Part shown: in pieces, positions 1-9,970 of the stretch
Position numbering within the stretch: the stretch's first letter is position 1
Layout of the letters: each line of letters begins with the position of its first letter
Source: an uncultured Poribacteria bacterium
GTDB lineage: Bacteria > Poribacteria > WGA-4E > WGA-3G
DNA length: 64,000 bases
Direction of reading: 5' to 3'
Assembly (NCBI GenBank): GCA_951828385.1
Contig: OX639973.1
Coordinates: 3,277,200 to 3,341,199 of the forward strand
Position numbers and translations under genes: made by a program
The notes under the pieces: model-generated
The model's input: the letters and a program-made list of their open reading frames with translations, nothing else
What the model was told of the DNA's origin: nothing
Databases searched by the model: none

Positions 1-1
1 T

Positions 2-136
2 ATAGGTTTTAGAGCCGGCGGCGGTGAACATTCCCTGTATGACAATGTGTTGGTTACATCCGTAGGACACAGTTTTGCTGTGAACCCCGAAGACGCTCTA
101 CCGGTTACATGGGGAAAACTCAAGGCTGTCCGATAA
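2..136 (+). CDS. C-terminal end of a secreted protein (partial)
   Basis: An open frame enters from the left edge and stops at TAA 134-136, giving 44 residues that end in VTWGKLKAVR. The segment LYDNVLVTS followed by VTWGKLKAVR resembles the end of the frameshifted secreted protein at 4067-4818 (YFDNMVVVES, then TTWGAIKTRF). The two are therefore probably paralogues of a LamG/concanavalin-like secreted family. The N-terminus lies outside the window. The next gene starts 20 bases downstream on the same strand, so they may be co-transcribed. Assignment rests only on this short similarity. Confidence 0.6.
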   Translation: MGFRAGGGEHSLYDNVLVTSVGHSFAVNPEDALPVTWGKLKAVR

Positions 137-156
137 AGTTAAGAGGAACAATCCTA

Positions 157-1047
157 ATGCACGCCGAATTGCCATTTGTAGACTGCACAGCCTTGGTCGA
201 AAGTCGTGATAGACTTCTTGAACACAGTCGCCAGAACGGATATCTCTTCTTTCCCGGACTGCTTCCTGTAGAACCGGTGCTTGAACTACGCCGACAAGTG
301 CTTCGTGTGTCAGAACAGCACGCGCTCCTTGAACCAAACACCGATCTCGATGCCGGTATCCGCAGAGAAGGGGTCTTCATTTGTGAACAGGATGGCTCCG
401 AAACTTTCAGAAATTTTTACATTGATGTCCAGAAACTCCGACTTTTCCACGCGCTTCCGCATCACAAGCACATCGTGCGTGTTCTGGAGGTTTTGTTCGG
501 CACGTCCGTTTTCATTCATCCGCGCCACATCTGTCACGCTATCTTCCCAGGAGAGCATCAGTATACCACGCCTCCGCATCAAGACTTCAGTCCAGTTCGT
601 GGTTCGCAGGAAACATGGACCGTATGGACCCCTTTGGGAGACTGTGATGCCGAGTTAGGGGGTCTGGCGATTGCACGCGGATCAAACCGTCATGGGTTGT
701 TAGAGGACGGCGGTGTTCGTTCATGGCAGCTAATTGATGACAGTACGGAATGGGTCTGGAACTCCTTCAAGTGCGGAGATGTCGTCATGTTTCACAGCCT
801 AACGATCCACCGAGGCCGTGACAACGTGACCGAGAATCGCATACGGCTCGCAACAAGCGCTCGTTACCAGTCGGTGAATGAACCCGTTGATGAAGACGCG
901 CTCAGGGTCCATCTGAACTGTGCGCAATGGGAAGAGGTCTATTCGGAGTGGGAACCGGACGACGCGCTGAAGTATTATTGGAACGCAATTGACATGGACG
1001 TTCAGCCGTCTTACCATCGCCGCAGGAGAAAACTTGCAAATCGTTAG
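157..1047 (+). CDS. Phytanoyl-CoA dioxygenase (PhyH) family oxygenase
   Basis: A 296-residue protein with the hallmarks of the Fe(II)/2-oxoglutarate-dependent PhyH family. The iron-binding HxD triad is visible as HQD in TTPPHQDFSPV near residue 145 and a distal histidine in FHSLTIHRGRDN near residue 230. A 2-oxoglutarate-binding arginine is likely in the following IRLATSARY stretch. The open frame extends upstream to 109, but ATG 157 is preferred because AGAGGA lies about 9 bases before it and the extension overlaps the preceding gene. These enzymes hydroxylate small molecules; the substrate cannot be read from sequence. PhyH paralogues are abundant in Poribacteria, and a decayed one occurs at 43344-43649. 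The gene lies 8 bases before a deacetylase and probably shares a transcript. Confidence 0.85.
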   Translation: MHAELPFVDCTALVESRDRLLEHSRQNGYLFFPGLLPVEPVLELRRQVLRVSEQHALLEPNTDLDAGIRREGVFICEQDGSETFRNFYIDVQKLRLFHALPHHKHIVRVLEVLFGTSVFIHPRHICHAIFPGEHQYTTPPHQDFSPVRGSQETWTVWTPLGDCDAELGGLAIARGSNRHGLLEDGGVRSWQLIDDSTEWVWNSFKCGDVVMFHSLTIHRGRDNVTENRIRLATSARYQSVNEPVDEDALRVHLNCAQWEEVYSEWEPDDALKYYWNAIDMDVQPSYHRRRRKLANR

Positions 1048-1055
1048 GGGCAAAA

Positions 1056-1838
1056 ATGCAAAAAGAAAATCACGGATTATCTGAAACTCTACAACCTATT
1101 CCCGACAGGTTGGTTGTCCTCACCTTTGATGATGGTAACAAGTCAGATTATACTTACGTTGCACCGCTGTTGCAGCGTTACGGTTTTGGGGCGACTTTTT
1201 TCATCACGGAAGGTCTCAATTTCCTCAATAACAAGGCACACTATGTCACGTGGGAAGAGATCCGTCAATTGCACGAGGCAGGTTTTGAAATAGGTAACCA
1301 CACCCGTCATCACAAGCATACCAACACACAATCGAAAGAGGAATTGCTGGCAGACTTGATACACATCGATGAACGATGCAAAGAATATGGTATCCCTGTC
1401 CCTGAGACCTTTGGCTATCCGGCAGATTGTCGCGGCCCGGAAGCGATAGAAGCGTTGTCAGAAAAAGGGTATCGTTTCGCTCGGCGTGGCATTGGCCCGG
1501 AGTTTCCATTTCATCCAGAGGGCGGACGTGGACCGGCTTACGATCCGGATGTCCATCACCCGTTGGTCATTCCGTCAGCAGGTGTCCCCGGTCCGAACTA
1601 TGGGTTCGAGGATTTGGTATGGGCGGTTGAACAGGCAAAGGACGGAAAGATCGCAGTCCTGACATTTCATGGTGTGCCTGCCGTTGAACATCCATGGGTT
1701 GATGTCTCTCCCGAACAGTTTGAGACGTACATGAATTATCTGCGTGACAACGAGTGTACCGTTATCGCGTTGCGCGATCTGGCTAAATACGTTGATGCCT
1801 CAGAAACAACCGGGAAAAGTATAACGTATTGGCCGTGA
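1056..1838 (+). CDS. Polysaccharide deacetylase (NodB homology domain)
   Basis: A 260-residue carbohydrate esterase family 4-like protein. The first catalytic motif is LTFDDGNKSD near residue 22, which supplies the base and a metal-binding aspartate. The metal-binding histidines lie in GNHTRHHKH near residue 75. A later TFGYPADCRGPEA stretch and LTFHGVP near residue 200 match the downstream motifs of the family. No signal peptide is apparent, so the protein is probably cytoplasmic and may act on small sugars or amides rather than cell wall polymers. Such PuuE-like members are common. It follows the PhyH gene by 8 bases. Confidence 0.88.
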   Translation: MQKENHGLSETLQPIPDRLVVLTFDDGNKSDYTYVAPLLQRYGFGATFFITEGLNFLNNKAHYVTWEEIRQLHEAGFEIGNHTRHHKHTNTQSKEELLADLIHIDERCKEYGIPVPETFGYPADCRGPEAIEALSEKGYRFARRGIGPEFPFHPEGGRGPAYDPDVHHPLVIPSAGVPGPNYGFEDLVWAVEQAKDGKIAVLTFHGVPAVEHPWVDVSPEQFETYMNYLRDNECTVIALRDLAKYVDASETTGKSITYWP

Positions 1839-1997
1839 GAGTTGAGGTATCGAAAACGAAAGTTGCACGATTTTACACAAGTGTATGTTATGACAGCTGC
1901 GCAAAAGGTGCGCGAAATCGCGTAAAAATTAGGCAGAAACGCCGAAGTGTTCCGAAAAAAGACTTGTGCCTCCAAAAAAGTGCTAAAATTTTGAGAA

Positions 1998-2072
1998 TTG
2001 CGTCTTTTTTATCTAAAATTATGCATTTTTTTGACAATTTTATTTGACAAAGCAATTTTAAGCGTGTATAAT
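1998..2072 (+). promoter_or_regulatory. Consensus sigma-70 promoter of the 16S rRNA gene
   Basis: TTGACA at 2044-2049 and TATAAT at 2067-2072 are separated by exactly 17 bases, a perfect consensus, with TG one base before the -10 hexamer. The 45 bases upstream are strongly A/T-rich and resemble an UP element. The rest of 1839-2000 shows a small gcgc/gcgc hairpin but no gene. Confidence 0.9.
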
Positions 2073-2103
2073 TAACATTACCTTTCGACAAGGAAGGTGG
2101 ATT

Positions 2104-2134
2104 TGTTCTTTGAAAGTTAAATAGTTTATACGTG
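2104..2134 (+). other. 5' strand of the pre-16S processing stem
   Basis: Bases 2112-2127 (gaaagttaaatagttt) are an exact 16-base reverse complement of 3867-3882 downstream of the 16S gene. Outward, after a 3x3 internal loop, 2104-2108 pair with 3886-3890. Inward, 2131-2134 pair with 3858-3861. This is the architecture of an RNase III processing stem that loops out the complete 16S rRNA. Confidence 0.85.
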
Positions 2135-2161
2135 ACGTGCCTAAAATAGCTTGTGAGTGCA

Positions 2162-2225
2162 CTTCAAATTCGTTTGAAGATGTACTTCAATGAAATTGGG
2201 AGTACCCTTCAAATTCGTTTGAAGG
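2162..2225 (+). repeat. Two UUCG-capped hairpins in the 16S leader
   Basis: The 18-base sequence cttcaaattcgtttgaag occurs at 2162-2179 and again at 2207-2224. Each folds into a 7-bp stem closed by a UUCG tetraloop; the second stem gains one more pair at 2206/2225. Both lie between the processing stem and the mature 16S 5' end. Confidence 0.85.
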
Positions 2226-2239
2226 TGTGCTACAATACT

Positions 2240-3799
<1,560 letters not shown>

Positions 3800-3857
3800 C
3801 ATTAACATAACGACTCTCACACAGTCCTTATGTTCAAACGCTCTTTACCTTACAAGA

Positions 3858-3890
3858 CACGCACCAAAACTATTTAACTTTCTTTGAACA
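3858..3890 (+). other. 3' strand of the pre-16S processing stem
   Basis: Complement of the leader strand at 2104-2134, with 16 contiguous pairs through 3867-3882 and shorter flanking helices. It lies about 75 bases after the mature 3' end, so the 16S precursor is enclosed without any 23S partner. No hairpin-plus-T-tract terminator is evident between here and 4066. Confidence 0.85.
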
Positions 3891-4066
3891 TCTTCTTTTC
3901 CATACAACAACCGTTTGCGCTATTGAATAACCCGATCCCCATTATTTTCCCAATCTCATCTTTCTTAACGTTCTGCTCTTAAAGAGTCTATTTTAAGTCT
4001 GATTTGTCTGTCTTCCAATTTCTCTTGTCAGTGTTCGACACACGCATCCAAGTAACGGAGGATAAA

Positions 4067-4818
4067 ATGAGAACGTTAGTATTTGTCGTAACGCTCGCTT
4101 TTTTAACGGCGTTCGGCACGGCAAACGCGAAGATTCTTTTTGTTGATGATTTTGAACAAGATGACATCGGTAAAGAACCGTCGAACTGGGAACATCTCAA
4201 CTTTAATTCGGGCAACTCAAAAATCATTGTCGAAAAAGACCCGACCAACCCGAAAAACAAGGCAGCCAAGACTACCGGTATCGGGCTTTACCTACCGATA
4301 ACTGATGGTCGGGAGGAATGGCGAGATTATATTTGGGACTTTGACTGGTTGTGGGAAAATGACAGTTTTGTCGGCACGATCTACCGAGTGGAAGGCGGGC
4401 TTAAAGGTGCCGAATCTCATTTTCACGGCAGCCGCCGCACCGGCGCAGTCAACATTCAGATTTATACACGCAAAGCAGGGGCTTGGGCACTACTCGGAAC
4501 CGGACAGTTCCCTAACGAGAACAACGTATGGTATACCCATCGACTCGTTATGAAAGGCGGACAACATCAAATATATCTCAGGAACGGGAAAAAGAATTAC
4601 CGCCGGCGGATTGGCATCTCAACGAAAAGCCAATTGTAGAAGTTGACAATGACACTTTCAAAACAGGACCCGTCGGCATGATGGGAATTACCGGTGGTGT
4701 CAGTTATTTTGATAATATGGTTGTTGTCGAAAGCGTCGCCGATATTGATAAGGTGCGTCCTGTCTCGCCCCGTCTTAAATTAACAACAACCTGGGGCGCA
4801 ATCAAAACCAGATTCTAA
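4067..4818 (+). pseudogene. Secreted LamG/concanavalin-like protein, frameshifted
   Basis: The start at ATG 4067 follows GGAGG by 6 bases and encodes a clear signal peptide (MRTLVFVVTLAFLTAFGTANA). The mature part begins ILFVDDFEQDD and reads like a concanavalin-type jelly roll. The starting frame stops at 4639. The expected C-terminus (KELPPADWHLNEKP to the YFDNMVVVES stretch and TTWGAIKTRF) continues in the -1 frame to 4818. The shift falls at or near the ggg-aaaaa-g run at about 4586-4594 and is repaired by adding one A. It may be a real lesion, a homopolymer sequencing error, or less likely recoding. It sits between the 16S and tRNA-Ile genes, an unusual place for a protein gene, and is a paralogue of the gene ending at 136. 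Confidence 0.75.
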
Positions 4819-4827
4819 CAAATTAAT

Positions 4828-4856
4828 TTGACAAACCCTCTTTTGGAATGTATAAT
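4828..4856 (+). promoter_or_regulatory. Consensus promoter of tRNA-Ile
   Basis: TTGACA 4828-4833 and TATAAT 4851-4856 with a 17-base spacer: again a perfect consensus. The sequence after the -10 (taattaatagtgctttttgacaaagaaag) resembles the post-promoter stretch of the 16S gene (attaacattacctttcgacaaggaag), so the two units share promoter and leader elements. Confidence 0.88.
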
Positions 4857-4929
4857 TAATAGTGCTTTTTGACAAAGAAAGCGCGACTGTGTTTTCGCGA
4901 ACATTTCTCCTTTTCAAGACACACCTCGT

Positions 4930-5006
<77 letters not shown>

Positions 5007-5139
5007 TTTCTTTTTCCCACTGTTTTCAATACATACCTGCCCCTTCATTACCGAACCTATTGCATCACCTTCCGATAACTTCTAATAGTTTTATCGAACT
5101 CAGGTAAAATTAAGCAACTCTTTTGTCCATTGCGCGCGG

Positions 5140-5189
5140 CACTATATAGTGTGAGTATTAGTATTAAACTCAGATTTCTAAATACTAAT
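5140..5189. repeat. Palindrome and hairpin before the permease array
   Basis: CACTATATAGTG (5140-5151) is a perfect 12-base palindrome. Immediately after, attagtatt (5157-5165) pairs with aatactaat (5181-5189). They lie about 170-215 bases upstream of the first permease gene and could be an operator or leader structure. The remainder of 5007-5356 shows no gene. Confidence 0.6.
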
Positions 5190-5356
5190 GAAGAAAACGC
5201 GTTAGATCGGATTATAACATACCAATGACACTGATCAAATACTGCTATATCAGTACGTTAAGACCTCCCAGCAAGGTTTGAAACGTCGCTGGTAAAGCGT
5301 TTTGTATTTGCTGAAAAAGGAAAGAACTGGTAAACTGGTATAGGGGAAACTTCATA

Positions 5357-6859
5357 ATGCTAACACTCATCCGCCGAGAACTTCTTGACAACCTAATGAC
5401 CTTCCGATTTGCGGCAGCAGTCTTCATTATGCTACTGCTTGTTGTCGCGAATACTGTTGTGCTTATTAAGGACTATGAGCGGCGATTGGTGGATTACAAC
5501 ACTGCTGTCAAAACGCATCACCAGCAACTGCAGGACAAAAAAACTTATTCGGCAGGGAGATTGCACGTTGATCGCCCCCCCAACCCGTTGAGCATCTTCA
5601 ATATTGGGATGGATAAACAGCTCGGTAACCAAGTGGAGGTCTATTTCGGGTTTGTACCGACGCTGTGGGATGCGAAAATGCACGGCTCAGATAACCCGAT
5701 TATGAATATTTTCTCTTCGATCGATATTGCCTTTATCTTTAAGGTGGTTCTGAGTCTACTTGCACTTATATTCGCTTATGATACGCTGGCGGGAGAACGT
5801 GAGCAAGGCACGTTACGCTTGGTGCTAACGCATCCCGTCCGTCGCGGGCATATTCTGTTTGCTAAGTATATGAGCGCGATGGTGTGCCTGCTCGTGCCTT
5901 TATTCATGAGTGTGTCACTTGCGGTAATTTTACTAACGACATCTACCTCGATCTCTCTGAGCACTGACGATTTTCTCCGGATAGTTGGGTTTATTTTGAC
6001 GACTATCGTTTATCTATCGGTGTTTTATCTCATCGGGATGCTCATTTCTGCGGTGACGCGCCGAACGGGTACTGCGCTTATGCTTTCTATGTTCGTGTGG
6101 GGTTTTTGGGTATTGATTTACCCGAACATGGTGCTTGCCTCGATTCTTCCGCAACGCACGGTAGAAGCGCGTACTGCGTCAACTTTCAGCCAAATTGAAC
6201 AGTTATGGGAGGAATTCGAGAAAGAACAGGAACAGTACCTTAAGAACGATGCTGTCCCCGGCGAGAATCCGGGGTTTGGTATAGGGTGGGTAGGGTCTTC
6301 TATGAATCGCCTCAACAAAGACGCAGCCACACTACAATACTATTACAAAAAAGGGATGGACATCTCAGAACTTGATGAGAGGTCCGAACCGCTGATGCCG
6401 CACGTACAAAGTTATTACCAGTTTCTCGTGCCGTTGACGATTGACATGGCAGACCGAACATGGCTCATCCGGAAACCAGCACTTGAGAAAATTTTCGTCC
6501 ATCCAGCACGCATAGATAGAATATTGTTGAAAGTTTCACCTATCGGGATGTACGATGCAGCGACACAAGCTTGGGTAGGCACCGACCTTCTCGGCATTCG
6601 AGATTTTTTTCGGGCAGCGCGCCAGTACCGACGAGTCTTCATCAACTTCTTCTATGATAAAAACGCTTTCGCGGCCCGGCAGTGGATTGCTGCAGACAAG
6701 GGTGCAGCCGACTGGCGCACGCTTCCTCAATTTTCTTTTCAGAGAAGTGGTATCGGTATAAATGTGAAGCGAGCGTTCCCGGATCTATGTCTGCTGTTGA
6801 TTACCAATGTCGTTCTGTTTGTCGTAATATTTCTGATTTTCATCAAAAGTGAAGTGTAA
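5357..6859 (+). CDS. ABC-2 type permease, A-type copy 1
   Basis: 500 residues with one hydrophobic helix near the N-terminus (about 17-38), a first non-membrane region to about 120, four helices between about 122 and 260, a large loop of about 215 residues, and a final helix near 477-496. The segment GEREQGTLRL (about 146-155) is the conserved cytoplasmic coupling motif of NosY/DUF3526-like ABC-2 permeases. It would form the membrane part of an ABC transporter, but no ATP-binding subunit is encoded in the window. It is the first gene of an eight-gene A/B array and pairs with the B-type gene at 6949. Substrate is unknown. The start has a GGGGA sequence 10 bases upstream. Confidence 0.85.
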   Translation: MLTLIRRELLDNLMTFRFAAAVFIMLLLVVANTVVLIKDYERRLVDYNTAVKTHHQQLQDKKTYSAGRLHVDRPPNPLSIFNIGMDKQLGNQVEVYFGFVPTLWDAKMHGSDNPIMNIFSSIDIAFIFKVVLSLLALIFAYDTLAGEREQGTLRLVLTHPVRRGHILFAKYMSAMVCLLVPLFMSVSLAVILLTTSTSISLSTDDFLRIVGFILTTIVYLSVFYLIGMLISAVTRRTGTALMLSMFVWGFWVLIYPNMVLASILPQRTVEARTASTFSQIEQLWEEFEKEQEQYLKNDAVPGENPGFGIGWVGSSMNRLNKDAATLQYYYKKGMDISELDERSEPLMPHVQSYYQFLVPLTIDMADRTWLIRKPALEKIFVHPARIDRILLKVSPIGMYDAATQAWVGTDLLGIRDFFRAARQYRRVFINFFYDKNAFAARQWIAADKGAADWRTLPQFSFQRSGIGINVKRAFPDLCLLLITNVVLFVVIFLIFIKSEV

Positions 6860-6948
6860 AGGAGTTTCCAGTGGCCAGTTAAGAGAAGAAGGAAATGGTT
6901 CATAAAAACCCTCTTCTCTGGAAACTGGAAACTGGAAACTGACTACTT
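6859..6948 (+). repeat. A/B-gap repeat element, copy 1 (short hairpin form)
   Basis: Directly after the A1 stop lies AAGGAG (6859-6864), then tttccagtggccagtta, AGAGAAGAAGG, a 16-base loop, CCCTCTTCTCT, and three tandem ggaaact units, ending ctgactactt right before the B1 ATG. The two arms are complementary and form one long hairpin. The AAGGAG probably is the displaced ribosome-binding site of B1. Confidence 0.85.
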
Positions 6949-8352
6949 ATGTGGCATATCGCAAAACGTGAACTCTATGACAATCTTAATAGCCTCCGAT
7001 TTGCGCTGGCAACGGTGTTGCTGCTCGGATTGATGCTGACCAACGCTGCGGTGTATCTCCATGAGCACCCAAAGCGGATACAAAAGTATAACGCTTCAAT
7101 CAACGAGGCTTTGACGGGTGTAACAACCCGTGCAGAGAGTTTATATACGCTCGCACAAGAGGGGCCGGGATTGCTTTACAAAAAACCGTCCACGCTCCGT
7201 TTCTGCGCAGAAGGCGGTGAACCTTTTTTGCCAAACGTCGTTGGTGGCACCTTTCTTTGGTCCAGCAGTGGCGGACTCAAGGGGTTCTGGCGATTAAACT
7301 ACCCATCGACCTCTCCGAATCTGACGGATATTCGTCCGAACGTTACCAAAGTGGATTGGGCGTTTATTATCGGCTATGTCTTGAGTCTGATTGCGATTTT
7401 GTTCACTTTCGATGCCGTTTCCGGTGAACGCGAACGCGGGACACTGCGATTGATGCTGGCAAATCCAATTCCACGCCACACTGTGTTGATTGGTAAACTT
7501 TTGGGGGCGTTAATAAGTGTTAGTATCCCTTTCGCACTTGCGGTCCTAATGAACCTATTGGTAATTTCTACATCAAGTACTGTGCAACTCGGAGCAGACG
7601 CGTGGGGACGTTTAGGCATTATTTTTTTTATCGCTCTTTTATACGCCAGTCTATTTCTTGCGTTAGGGCTGCTGGTTTCTGCCCGTGTTTCGCGGAGCGC
7701 GGTGTCTCTTGTAATTCTCTTGTTGATTTGGGTTACCTTCGTCGTCTTTGTACCGAGTACGCTCGCCTCCATTGCAGGCGGGTTTTCATCACCGATGTCA
7801 ACAGATGAACTTTGGCAACGCCGAGGTGAGCTTTATGCGAAACGTTGGGAACGGTACGACGCTTATTTTGCAGAAAGGGTTGAACGGTCTAAAGAGATAC
7901 AGTTTAAAGGGGAACACGTCATCGCGGAAGCGGAAGAACAGGAGCGCGTAAACGAGGAACACTTGGCACAACAGATTGCGCAAGTTAAATTTGCGCGCGG
8001 GACAACCCGGGTCTCACCGATAGCGATTTCCCAACATCTCTTTGAATCCTTCGCCGGAACAGGTTTCGAGCGTCATTTGCAATTCTTAGAGAATGCGAGA
8101 ACACATGCCCGACAATTTCGCAAATTCATCGCTGACACCGACAGCGGCGACCCAGAAAGTTCGCATATTATAGGCATTCGCGAAGGGATGTCCGAGAAAC
8201 CTGTCAATCCTGCGGCGGTGCCAAAATTTGAAGATATGTTGAACCTCAGTCGAGATTTCAATGCAGCACTGATGGATTTACTATTGCTGGTGCTTTTGTT
8301 TGTTGTGCTATTATCCGGAGCGTATCTCGCATTTGTGCGCGTTGAGGTGTAA
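6949..8352 (+). CDS. ABC-2 type permease, B-type copy 1
   Basis: 467 residues, a second subfamily clearly related to but distinct from the A type: it starts MWHIAKRELYDNLNSLRF and ends YLAFVRVEV. TM1 is about 17-35, TM2 about 137-155 and is followed by GERERGTLRLML (about 159-170), three more helices reach residue 272, then comes a polar loop of about 165 residues and a terminal helix. A and B probably form a heterodimeric channel. The start codon abuts the repeat element and lacks a close Shine-Dalgarno. Its last codons (GTTGAGGTGTAA) supply the ribosome-binding site of the next A gene, 5 bases on. Confidence 0.85.
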   Translation: MWHIAKRELYDNLNSLRFALATVLLLGLMLTNAAVYLHEHPKRIQKYNASINEALTGVTTRAESLYTLAQEGPGLLYKKPSTLRFCAEGGEPFLPNVVGGTFLWSSSGGLKGFWRLNYPSTSPNLTDIRPNVTKVDWAFIIGYVLSLIAILFTFDAVSGERERGTLRLMLANPIPRHTVLIGKLLGALISVSIPFALAVLMNLLVISTSSTVQLGADAWGRLGIIFFIALLYASLFLALGLLVSARVSRSAVSLVILLLIWVTFVVFVPSTLASIAGGFSSPMSTDELWQRRGELYAKRWERYDAYFAERVERSKEIQFKGEHVIAEAEEQERVNEEHLAQQIAQVKFARGTTRVSPIAISQHLFESFAGTGFERHLQFLENARTHARQFRKFIADTDSGDPESSHIIGIREGMSEKPVNPAAVPKFEDMLNLSRDFNAALMDLLLLVLLFVVLLSGAYLAFVRVEV

Positions 8353-8357
8353 GAAAA

Positions 8358-9860
8358 ATGATGACACTGATCCGTCGAGAACTCCTCGACAACTTAATGA
8401 CATTTCGATTTGCGGCAGCGACTTTCATCATGTTGTTGCTTGTCGTTGCCAATACCTTTGTGTTAATTATAGATTATGAACGACGTTTGGCAAGTCATAA
8501 CGATGCCGTCAAAATGCATCAACGTCAACTACAGGAGAAAATTACCTATTCCGCAGGTGAAGTGCGTGTTGACCGTCCACCGAACCCGTTGAGCATTTTC
8601 AATGTCGGGTTCGATAAGCGTCTCGGAAACGAGGTAAGGATATCCCACAGAGTGGTTCCGTCGCTGTGGGATGCTGGCATGCACGGGTCGGATAATCCGT
8701 TCATGGATATGTTCGCTTCAATGGATATTGTTTTTATTTTTGAGGTTATCCTGAGCCTGTTCGCACTCATTTTCGCGTATAATGCGTTCGCGGGAGAATA
8801 CGAAAGCGGAACACTGCGTTTAGTCCTGACGCATCCTATTGGACGCGGTAAAATATTGGTTGCGAAATACATGAGCGCAATGCTCTGCCTAATTGTACCA
8901 CTGTTGATAAGCCTACTCCTCTCGATAATTTTGTTGACGACATCCACCGCTATATCTCTGAACAGTGATGATTTTCTGCGCATCGGTGGGATAATCTTGA
9001 CATCCGTTGCGTATCTTTCCGTATTTTACCTTATCGGGTTGCTGATTTCAGCGGCGACTCGCCGAACAAGTACGGCATTGATGTTGTCAATGTTTATCTG
9101 GGGTTTTTTGGTCTTAGTCTATCCGAACATGATTCTTACTGTGGTCCCACGTCCGGAGTCACCAGATGCCCTCAGAACATCCGCTTTCAACCAAATTGAA
9201 AATATCTGGGAGACATTCGACAAAGAGCGCAAACATTACTTAGCTACCGACGATTTCCCCGGAGAAGATTGGGGGTATGAACTAAGAGGGTTGGGTTCGC
9301 GCGGTGCCAATCTTATGGGTAATTCCCAAAGACTGCTGTACACCTATAGAAGTGTGATGAACTTTGAAGGATTTGGTGAGAAAGATGAACCGAAGATGCC
9401 GCACGCCCAGAAACATTTTGGGTTCCTTGGCGCGCAGACGATTGATGCCGCGGATCGCACATGGCTCATCCGAAAGCCCGCACTCGAAGAAATTTTCATT
9501 CAACGCGCCGATATCGAGAGAATCTATTTGAAACTCTCGCCGGTAGGGTTGTATGATGCCGCAACACAAGCGTGGGCGGGAACTGACCTACTCGGAGTCA
9601 GAGATTTTTTTCACGCTGCGAGACAATATAGACAGAGCGTTATTAACTATTTCTACGATAATAAGGTGTTTGAATCGAGACAATGGTTCGCTGGAGACAA
9701 GGGCGAGGCGGATTGGAGCGGTCTGCCGCAGTTCTCCTTTCAAAGAGATGATATCAACACAAACGCAAAACGAGCGATCCCGGATGTGTGTCTACTGCTC
9801 ATGATTAACGTCGTTCTGTTTATCGTGATATTTCTGATTTTTATCAAAACTGAAGTGTAA
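8358..9860 (+). CDS. ABC-2 type permease, A-type copy 2
   Basis: 500 residues, closely similar along its whole length to the gene at 5357, including LIRRELLDNLMTFRFAA at the start and IFLIFIKTEV at the end. The coupling motif is changed to GEYESGTLRLVL near residue 147, the most divergent of the four A copies. GAGGTG at the end of the preceding B gene lies 8 bases before its ATG, indicating translational coupling B1 to A2. The large loop between helices 5 and 6 (about 260-475) is the least conserved part among copies, which suggests it carries substrate or partner specificity (inference). Confidence 0.85.
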   Translation: MMTLIRRELLDNLMTFRFAAATFIMLLLVVANTFVLIIDYERRLASHNDAVKMHQRQLQEKITYSAGEVRVDRPPNPLSIFNVGFDKRLGNEVRISHRVVPSLWDAGMHGSDNPFMDMFASMDIVFIFEVILSLFALIFAYNAFAGEYESGTLRLVLTHPIGRGKILVAKYMSAMLCLIVPLLISLLLSIILLTTSTAISLNSDDFLRIGGIILTSVAYLSVFYLIGLLISAATRRTSTALMLSMFIWGFLVLVYPNMILTVVPRPESPDALRTSAFNQIENIWETFDKERKHYLATDDFPGEDWGYELRGLGSRGANLMGNSQRLLYTYRSVMNFEGFGEKDEPKMPHAQKHFGFLGAQTIDAADRTWLIRKPALEEIFIQRADIERIYLKLSPVGLYDAATQAWAGTDLLGVRDFFHAARQYRQSVINYFYDNKVFESRQWFAGDKGEADWSGLPQFSFQRDDINTNAKRAIPDVCLLLMINVVLFIVIFLIFIKTEV

Positions 9861-9970
9861 AGGAGTTTCCAGTGGCCAGTAACCAGTGGCCAGTTAAGAG
9901 AAGAAGGAAATGGTTCATAAAAACCCTCTTCTCTGGTAACTGGTAACTGGTAACTGGTAACTGACTACTT
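9861..9970 (+). repeat. A/B-gap repeat element, copy 2 (short hairpin form)
   Basis: Same layout as copy 1: AGGAG, a left arm with an extra cagtaaccagtggc unit, the AGAGAAGAAGG/CCCTCTTCTCT hairpin with an identical loop, then four ggtaact units. All right-arm units in this copy carry GTAAC instead of GAAAC, so the units have been homogenised within the copy. Confidence 0.85.

Noticed and set aside
4586-4600. Programmed -1 frameshifting at the A-run
   Set aside because: The zero-frame codons do not form an X-XXY-YYZ slippery heptamer and no conserved stimulatory structure is known; a missing base is simpler.
6900-6945. CRISPR-like short tandem units ctggaaa
   Set aside because: Units are 7 bases and contiguous, with no spacers or cas genes; they are arms of a hairpin element.
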